Notes under the pieces: generated by a model
What the model was told of the DNA's origin: nothing
Databases searched by the model: none
The model's input: only the letters and a program-made list of their open reading frames with translations
NCBI GenBank assembly: GCA_022013205.1
Contig: JAKLQT010000244.1
Coordinates: forward strand, 1-36,843
From: Candidatus Omnitrophota bacterium
GTDB lineage: Bacteria; Omnitrophota; Gorgyraeia; B26-G9
DNA: 36,843 nucleotides
Direction of reading: 5' to 3'
Position numbers and translations under genes: made by a program
Shown: piece by piece, positions 32,674 to 36,843 of the stretch
How the letters are laid out: the number at the start of each line of letters is the position of its first letter
Position numbering within the stretch: position 1 is the stretch's first letter

Positions 32674-33450
32674 CTACGGGAAGATATGCGTCGGCAGGTT
32701 TTCTTTGTCTTTGAGCTGGTTTTCCATGTATTCCGCGGCAAGGCGGGAGGCAAACTCTCCGACGCGCACACGGTAGAGCTTTCCCTTGCGGGATTCCAAC
32801 GGCGTAATATACGCCTCATAACCTTTAGACTTCAGGTCATCATACAAACTCTGCGCGTTCTCCATAGAGGTAAAACAGCCGACCTGTATGGTAAAGAAAT
32901 TACCGCCCACGGTAGTGGCCTTTGCCAGTTGCGCCTCAAAGCTTTCCGGAAATTTCTTATGCAATTGGCTGAAATAATACTCCGATTTTGCCAATTCGCT
33001 TTTTCCCTGATAAGCCCTGCCTAACTTATAAAAAAGCATCGCCTGGTAATCGGTATCACTGCCCTTTGTCAGCAACTGGTCGTATATGCTCACCGCGTCA
33101 TCGTAATTATGCTGCATGAAATAGGTATCGGCAATCCCGATATATAATTCCGTGGAAAGCGGCTTCTGTATATAAGGAATCGCCTTACGGAACGCATCGC
33201 GCGCCTTTTCATAGTATTCCATATTAAACAGGCAAACGCCCTCGACATAAAAAATTTCGCCTTTTGCCGCTTTATCAGCAGCGCCGCGTTCAAGCCGGGA
33301 GCACTCGTTCAGGGCTTCCCCAAATTCGCCTCTAAGCATCTTCGCGAACACAGGGTCCAGGCTTTTTGTATACCCGTAGGCAAACAAATTGCCGGCCAAA
33401 ATGCTCATTAACCCAAAACAAATAATTATAACTATCAGTCTTTTACGCAT
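32674..33450 (-). CDS. Periplasmic TPR protein with C-terminal SPOR domain (258 aa)
   Basis: A signal peptide (residues about 4-24, ending GNLFAYG) is followed by TPR units (AAKGEIFYVEGVCLFNMEYY, ELYIGIADTYFMQHNYDDAV, AMLFYKLGRAYQGKSELAKS). A SPOR domain covers residues about 184-255 (FFTIQVGCFTSMENAQSLYD, KLYRVRVGEFASRLAAEYME). SPOR domains bind denuded peptidoglycan glycan strands at the septum, so the protein probably acts in cell-wall remodelling or division. It lies upstream of miaA on the same strand, separated by 118 bp holding a repeat hairpin. Confidence 0.85.
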   Translation of the reverse strand: MRKRLIVIIICFGLMSILAGNLFAYGYTKSLDPVFAKMLRGEFGEALNECSRLERGAADKAAKGEIFYVEGVCLFNMEYYEKARDAFRKAIPYIQKPLSTELYIGIADTYFMQHNYDDAVSIYDQLLTKGSDTDYQAMLFYKLGRAYQGKSELAKSEYYFSQLHKKFPESFEAQLAKATTVGGNFFTIQVGCFTSMENAQSLYDDLKSKGYEAYITPLESRKGKLYRVRVGEFASRLAAEYMENQLKDKENLPTHIFP

Positions 33451-33459
33451 TGGATAACT

Positions 33460-33522
33460 TTCACCGGATATCGGCCGTTGGCCATAGACTACCTTTTCCC
33501 GTATTTTATCATATCCGGTGAA
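33460..33522. promoter_or_regulatory. Spaced 12-bp inverted repeat upstream of the SPOR gene
   Basis: TTCACCGGATAT (33460-33471) and ATATCCGGTGAA (33511-33522) are perfect inverted copies 39 bp apart. A possible minus-strand promoter, TTTTTA-17-TAAAAT, overlaps the distal arm. The arrangement could be paired operator half-sites or a looping site. Confidence 0.4.
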
Positions 33523-33524
33523 TG

Positions 33525-33737
33525 TTAAAAAGAAATTATTACAAAGCGGATTCTGCAGGTCATTCGTAAATAATACGGCAGGGAGACATCAAGCCCTGCC
33601 TCCATCATCTCCCGCTCATCCAAAACAGCGTTATGCCGGTCTTCCAGCCATGGTGTGATCTTTTCCGCGCCGCCCTGATCTCCGAAAAATAAGATATCTA
33701 TGACCGGTCTTGCAGTTTTCGGAAATTTATGGTATAT
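33525..33737 (-). pseudogene. Gene remnant without a start codon (about 70 codons)
   Basis: The minus strand is open from 33737 to a TAA at 33525-33527, with codon choice like the neighbouring GC-richer genes and no internal stop. The peptide includes ARPVIDILFFGDQGGAEKIT, PWLEDRHNAVLDEREMMEA and GLDVSLPYYLRMTCRIRF. No ATG, GTG or TTG sits in a credible start position, and a TAA immediately precedes it. I do not recognise the family. It reads as the C-terminal end of a lost gene now overlapped by the promoter of the plus-strand gene at 33824. Confidence 0.45.
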
Positions 33738-33738
33738 T
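33710..33738 (+). promoter_or_regulatory. Promoter of the plus-strand leader/tail gene
   Basis: TTGCAG (33710-33715), a 17-bp spacer ending TTATGG, then TATATT (33733-33738). It has the same hexamer type, spacing and TGG before the -10 box as the minus-strand family promoters, although it faces the other way. Confidence 0.7.
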
Positions 33739-33823
33739 TAATAACCTTTTGTAATAAATGATTAAATAAATAAGCAAATTTTAATACACAGAACACTTAT
33801 AAACCCCAAAAGTAAAATAAAAA

Positions 33824-35233
33824 ATGAACAAAAGAATATTCTTTAAAACAGTATCGTTCGTCCTTATTATATCATTTTTGTCGCTGGATATGTCTTGGGC
33901 GGGGGGAAGAATAATCCCTCCCTCTAAAAACAAAAACACACTCAGTCCATCTCTGCAAATAGATAGCCAAGAAATAAAAAATTCCCTGAAAACTCATTAT
34001 TTTAAATTATCAGCTCCTACTAAAATCAAAATAAACTCGGGACATATTAACCTTCAAAATTATAAGCGTCCTAAAGTACTTAATATATCAGAATTTATTA
34101 AGGGAATAAGCTTTTTATTAATATCTATTGGTATACTTAGTTTTATCTTACAAAAATTTATGGGCAGATTCACGGCAGAGTATATATCTATTAGTCTAAT
34201 CGTAGGCATTAGCGGTGCAATGATGACTATTCTCAATGAAGTGAGTATAGCAATTTTCGGCAGAGAATTCACAATAAATCTTACTTCGCTGCCTGAACTC
34301 GATATTGAAGGAGTTTCAAATTTAGCGCCAAAGATAAAAGATCGATTTTTAAACATGCTATATCGGCTTGGATTAAGAAATGAACTAAACTTTAAAAACC
34401 CAAGCCCCAGCGGAGATTTCGTAATTTTAGGGAGCAAAACGTTAAACATGGATGATGAAACGGTAAAAGTATATTTTGTCAATTCTCTTAATCCTATGAA
34501 ATCCTCTTTTGAAAATGGCCATGCTTTTATAACCAACCCCAAAGAACGAAAAATCCATGTCGTCCTTAATGTTATTGCGCAGGAAATTAATTGCGAAATT
34601 ATGCCTTATTTGGAAAAAGGTGAAATTAGACTGCCGCATAACGACCGATTAGCCTTAGAATTTAAAAACAATCCTGCACTTTTAAACAATCACAAAGAAA
34701 CAATAGCCTTGATTTATTCATTATTAGGAAGGGAATTTGAAGGCATGTCCAGGGAACAGGTAACCCAAAAAATCGTTAATGCTGCCATCAAGCACAAATT
34801 AACCCAGCTCTCTTTTAACTTAACCGGGCAAAAGATTGAAGACAAAAACCTTGACCTTTTACTAAAAATTAAAGACGGGACAACACCGTTTTTAGCGCTT
34901 AAAGCTCTATTATCTAACGCTATATTAGGAGAAGAGAGTAATGAAATCATAAAAATGCTCGGCAAGGAATTATCATATCCGCATTCATCCGCAACAACCT
35001 ACCAGGATTGGCTTGAAACCTCCGGGATACTCAAAATAGAACATTCAGAACTCAAAAAAATAGCGAAAGAAATTTATTATCAAATCAGGCAAAAAACAGA
35101 AGCACAAAATTCAATACCTTCTGAAACTTTAGGAGTGAAAACTTTGAGCAGTATTCCCCCTCTGCCCCCCAGCCTATCGATGCTCGCCGGCAATCCGCAG
35201 CACTCTATGTTACCTTTCGAACAAGCGATTTAA
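33824..35233 (+). CDS. Leader/tail membrane protein (469 aa)
   Basis: The leader (residues 1-27) ends SLDMSWAGG and is followed by NTLSPSLQI (38-46), the family box. Two membrane helices lie near 89-110 (FIKGISFLLISIGILSFILQ) and 118-145 (ISISLIVGISGAMMTILNEV). The remaining 320 residues are soluble: a mixed segment (GDFVILGSKTLNMDDETVKV, then FITNPKERKIHVVLNVIAQE) and a helical C-terminal part. A Pro-rich linker near the end (SSIPPLPPSLSML) precedes the tail HSMLPFEQAI. Topology resembles the frameshifted 372-residue protein: leader, box, two membrane helices, soluble domain, tail. I recognise no family. The start context (AAATAAAAAATG) has no Shine-Dalgarno site. It is the only family gene on the plus strand. 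Confidence 0.72.
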   Translation: MNKRIFFKTVSFVLIISFLSLDMSWAGGRIIPPSKNKNTLSPSLQIDSQEIKNSLKTHYFKLSAPTKIKINSGHINLQNYKRPKVLNISEFIKGISFLLISIGILSFILQKFMGRFTAEYISISLIVGISGAMMTILNEVSIAIFGREFTINLTSLPELDIEGVSNLAPKIKDRFLNMLYRLGLRNELNFKNPSPSGDFVILGSKTLNMDDETVKVYFVNSLNPMKSSFENGHAFITNPKERKIHVVLNVIAQEINCEIMPYLEKGEIRLPHNDRLALEFKNNPALLNNHKETIALIYSLLGREFEGMSREQVTQKIVNAAIKHKLTQLSFNLTGQKIEDKNLDLLLKIKDGTTPFLALKALLSNAILGEESNEIIKMLGKELSYPHSSATTYQDWLETSGILKIEHSELKKIAKEIYYQIRQKTEAQNSIPSETLGVKTLSSIPPLPPSLSMLAGNPQHSMLPFEQAI

Positions 35234-35275
35234 TCGGGAATCTGGAATTTTAAATCAACTATTATATAGCATCAA
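35234..35275. other. Short gap between convergent genes
   Basis: Only 42 bp separate the tail of the 469-residue gene from the premature end of miaB. No terminator-like hairpin is visible. The missing miaB 3' end would be expected to extend through here, so this is a likely rearrangement junction. Confidence 0.4.
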
Positions 35276-36619
35276 TCATCTGCCGTCCTGACAAATATAC
35301 ATAGATTTTTTCTTGTGCAAACTCTTCTGAAACTCTAATAACTTTTGATTCCGCTCTTTTTTTACAGGCTGCGGAACGTCATCCGCCAATCCCGCGGCCT
35401 TTGTGCGCGGCCGCGGCGAGTATTTGAAGATATAGGCGGCGCTAAACTCCACCTCTTTCATCAAATCAAACGTATCCTGAAAATCCGCTTCCGTCTCTCC
35501 CGGAAACCCGACCAGCACATCCGTGGTCAGCCTCAAGCCCGGGATAATCTCCTTTGCCTTTTTCACCAGCTTTATATAATGCTCCCGCGTATAGCCGCGG
35601 TTCATCAACTTCAATATCCTATCCGAACCTGACTGTACCGGCAGGTGCAAAAACTTCTTACACCTCGGCAATTCCCGCATCACCCGGAACAGCTCTTCCG
35701 AGGCGTCCTTTGGATGCGAAGTAACAAAATCAAACTTCTCCAATCCTTCAACCTCATTCACCATCTTTAACAAATCAATAAAATCTATTTTTTTTCTACC
35801 ATGAGCCATGAGCCATGAGCTATGAGCTGTATAGCTATTTACATTCTGCCCCAACAGCGTAACCTCTTTTACTCCCTTTCTCACCAACCCCTCTATCTCC
35901 CTGATTATCTCATGCGCCGGACGGCTTCTTTCCCTGCCCCTGACATAAGGCACTATGCAGTAAGAGCAGAAATTATCGCACCCCTCCATAATAATCACAT
36001 TCGCGTGATTTTTATCTGCAACATAATCGGTATCATACACCGCGTCTATACGCTGCTTCCTGCCTACAGCCATCTGCGGGATATGCCGCTTAAAAAACTC
36101 ATCCAGCACATCCGCGATACTCCCGATATCATTCGGCCCCACGACAACATCCACCAGCGCTGACTTCGCGAACGCCGCCTTTTTGTAATTCTCCGCCATA
36201 CAGCCCAGAAGTCCAATAACCGGACTTCTGGCTACAGGCTCCAGGCTGCAAGCTCCATGCTTTTTCCTGCGGCCTGCGGCCTGCGGCTTGAAGCATCGGC
36301 CGTAGCAGCCGATCTCGCTCCACACCTTATCCTCCGCATGCTGCCGCACCGAACAGGTATTAAACAGCACGATATCCGCGGACTCAATATTCTCCGCCAA
36401 CTGATAACCGGCCTTCAGCAAAACCCCAGCCACCAGCTCGCTGTCGCGGGTATTCATCTGACAACCGAAAGTCTTAATAAAGACTTTCGGTTGTCGTGTC
36501 CGCGGCGCGTTGAGGACAATCCCGCAGGGATTTTCATCAACATGCTCGCGCAAGGACCTGACACTATTTTTATTATGCTTACTGTTATCTTCTTCCATTT
36601 TTCTTAATGAACACATCAT
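35276..36619 (-). CDS. miaB: tRNA-2-methylthio-i6A37 methylthiotransferase MiaB lacking TRAM, with repeat insertions (447 aa)
   Basis: MiaB adds the methylthio group to i6A37 made by MiaA. The N-terminal cluster cysteines are C53 (KTFGCQMN), C89 (NTCSVR) and C140 (LLGCMAE). The radical SAM cysteines are C214, C218 and C221 (EGCDNFCSYC). VTLLGQNVNSY, FVTSHP and LPVQSGSDRILKLMNRGY follow. Three oddities appear. First, the protein stops at KKSMYICQDGR where the TRAM tRNA-binding domain should begin. Second, residues about 108-132 and 264-276 are extra and encoded by heptamer repeats. Third, a 47-residue N-terminal extension and two hairpins surround the start; M8 or an internal start may be the true one. 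The iron-sulfur cysteines are all intact, but loss of TRAM could weaken tRNA binding. Confidence 0.9.
   Translation of the reverse strand: MMCSLRKMEEDNSKHNKNSVRSLREHVDENPCGIVLNAPRTRQPKVFIKTFGCQMNTRDSELVAGVLLKAGYQLAENIESADIVLFNTCSVRQHAEDKVWSEIGCYGRCFKPQAAGRRKKHGACSLEPVARSPVIGLLGCMAENYKKAAFAKSALVDVVVGPNDIGSIADVLDEFFKRHIPQMAVGRKQRIDAVYDTDYVADKNHANVIIMEGCDNFCSYCIVPYVRGRERSRPAHEIIREIEGLVRKGVKEVTLLGQNVNSYTAHSSWLMAHGRKKIDFIDLLKMVNEVEGLEKFDFVTSHPKDASEELFRVMRELPRCKKFLHLPVQSGSDRILKLMNRGYTREHYIKLVKKAKEIIPGLRLTTDVLVGFPGETEADFQDTFDLMKEVEFSAAYIFKYSPRPRTKAAGLADDVPQPVKKERNQKLLEFQKSLHKKKSMYICQDGR
35799..35826. repeat. Heptamer repeat inside miaB, CCATGAG type, four units
   Basis: CCATGAG, CCATGAG, CCATGAG, CTATGAG, followed by CTGTATAG. 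On the coding strand this encodes SYTAHSSWLMAHGRKK in a loop just after the conserved LGQNVNSY motif, where other MiaB proteins have a short variable loop. Confidence 0.85.
36205..36295. repeat. Hairpin plus heptamer repeats inside miaB
   Basis: CCAGAAGTCC (36205-36214) and GGACTTCTGG (36222-36231) form a perfect 10-bp stem with a 7-nt loop. GGCTACA, GGCTCCA, GGCTGCA, AGCTCCA (36230-36257) and TGCGGCC, TGCGGCC, TGCGGCT, TGAAGCA (36268-36295) follow. The frame stays open and yields the extra segment between C89 and C140 of MiaB. Confidence 0.8.
36460..36495 (-). promoter_or_regulatory. Perfect 16-bp hairpin within the miaB coding region
   Basis: GACAACCGAAAGTCTT (36460-36475) pairs with AAGACTTTCGGTTGTC (36480-36495) over a 4-nt loop. 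It encodes RQPKVFIKTFGCQ, which includes the first cluster cysteine. The conserved protein motif lies in one arm and the other arm lies in the non-conserved extension. Confidence 0.8.
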
Positions 36620-36649
36620 TTATGGAGCAAAACGACATAAATGATGTGT
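36611..36649 (-). promoter_or_regulatory. Hairpin overlapping the annotated miaB start codon
   Basis: ACACATCATTTAT (36611-36623) and ATAAATGATGTGT (36637-36649) are perfect 13-bp inverted copies with a 13-nt loop. The ATGATG at the annotated start lies inside the proximal arm, so the structure could mask it; the ATG of MEEDN (M8) lies just outside. Confidence 0.65.
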
Positions 36650-36703
36650 GTGAATTAACTATACCTTCACAAAATATTATCTAAATACATACATCACTTA
36701 GAG

Positions 36704-36843
36704 GTAAGCGTCCTTAGAATACAGGTAACTTTTATTTGACTTTGGCACGTAATTGCTGCCAGTTATCCGGCAGCAGGCTTTCCAGTTGACTCATCCTGCA
36801 ATCATTTATACGTTCCAGCACATCAGTCAAATATTCCCACGTA
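36704..36843 (-). mobile_element. IS66-family element, right end only
   Basis: The plus strand at 36704 begins GTAAGCGTCC, like the terminal inverted repeats of IS66 elements, which start GTAA. Twenty-eight bp further in is the stop codon of an IS66-type transposase read on the minus strand. The other end lies beyond the window, so the expected 8-bp target duplication (which would be ACTTAGAG at 36696-36703) cannot be checked. Confidence 0.65.
36732..36842 (-). CDS. IS66-family transposase, C-terminal 36 residues
   Basis: The partial frame reads TWEYLTDVLERINDCRMSQL and ESLLPDNWQQLRAKVK and then stops at 36732-36734. The W-x-Y-L-x-D-V-L-x-R...L-L-P-x-x-W pattern is the characteristic end of IS66 transposases. 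The rest of the gene lies outside the window, so integrity is unknown. Confidence 0.8.
   Translation of the reverse strand, partial: TWEYLTDVLERINDCRMSQLESLLPDNWQQLRAKVK

Noticed and set aside
1-36843. Search for tRNA, rRNA and other structural RNA genes
   Set aside because: I saw no tRNA-like CCA-ending cloverleaf sequences or rRNA core motifs in any intergenic space by reading; a covariance-model scan could still find small RNAs.

Overview
The window looks like a chromosomal segment of an uncultured Gram-negative-type bacterium. My best guess is candidate phylum Omnitrophota (OP3) or a relative. The guess rests on very large exported helical proteins sharing one N-terminal leader, TPR-rich secreted proteins, and SurA/PpiC, SPOR and dolichol-type glycosyltransferase genes. 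It is inference; no rRNA or tRNA is present to confirm it. Mobile-element debris lies at both edges: a frameshifted IS110-type transposase at the left and the 3' end of an IS66-type element at the right.

Layout. Positions 1-1.6 kb hold the broken IS110 gene and a decayed fragment of a transglutaminase-like gene. Positions 1.6-6.1 kb (minus strand) are an operon of three exported TPR proteins plus a 609-residue secreted Ig-like/transglutaminase-like protein. A processive GT2 glycosyltransferase (minus) is divergent from a tiny membrane ORF and a 621-residue polytopic glycosyltransferase (plus). Positions 10.0-14.9 kb (plus) are a housekeeping block that looks more GC-rich than its surroundings: a compact Mfd-like translocase, then ppiC/surA-pdxA-rsmA with overlapping genes, the last three in the order known from E. 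coli surA-pdxA-ksgA.

From 14.85 to 35.2 kb lies the most unusual part: a cluster of otherwise unrelated genes encoding 103 to 1852 residue proteins built on one plan. They have a hydrophobic leader typically ending D-x-x-W-[CAG]-G, then a [TS]L-x-P-x-[LV]-[QEN]-[IM] box about 35-50 residues from the start, then a variable body, then a conserved extreme C-terminus of the type (LELI)EQAI. Five of these genes have a promoter of the same form, TTGnnA-17 bp-TATAnT, and three also share about 110 bp of conserved sequence further upstream. One member is a B12-binding radical SAM protein and one carries an internal twin-arginine motif. Broken members (a frameshifted gene, a leader-plus-tail remnant and an orphan leader) show repeated gene birth and decay. 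A hicBA toxin-antitoxin cassette sits next to the orphan leader. miaA and a TPR-SPOR gene separate the last leader/tail gene from the rest, and a TRAM-less miaB with repeat insertions in its coding sequence closes the block.

Several families of degenerate 7-nt tandem repeats (AGCYATG, GGCTNCA/TGCGGCY, GAAGTCA, GATTACA) are scattered through intergenic spaces and have entered miaB in frame twice. No CRISPR array, rRNA or tRNA was found.
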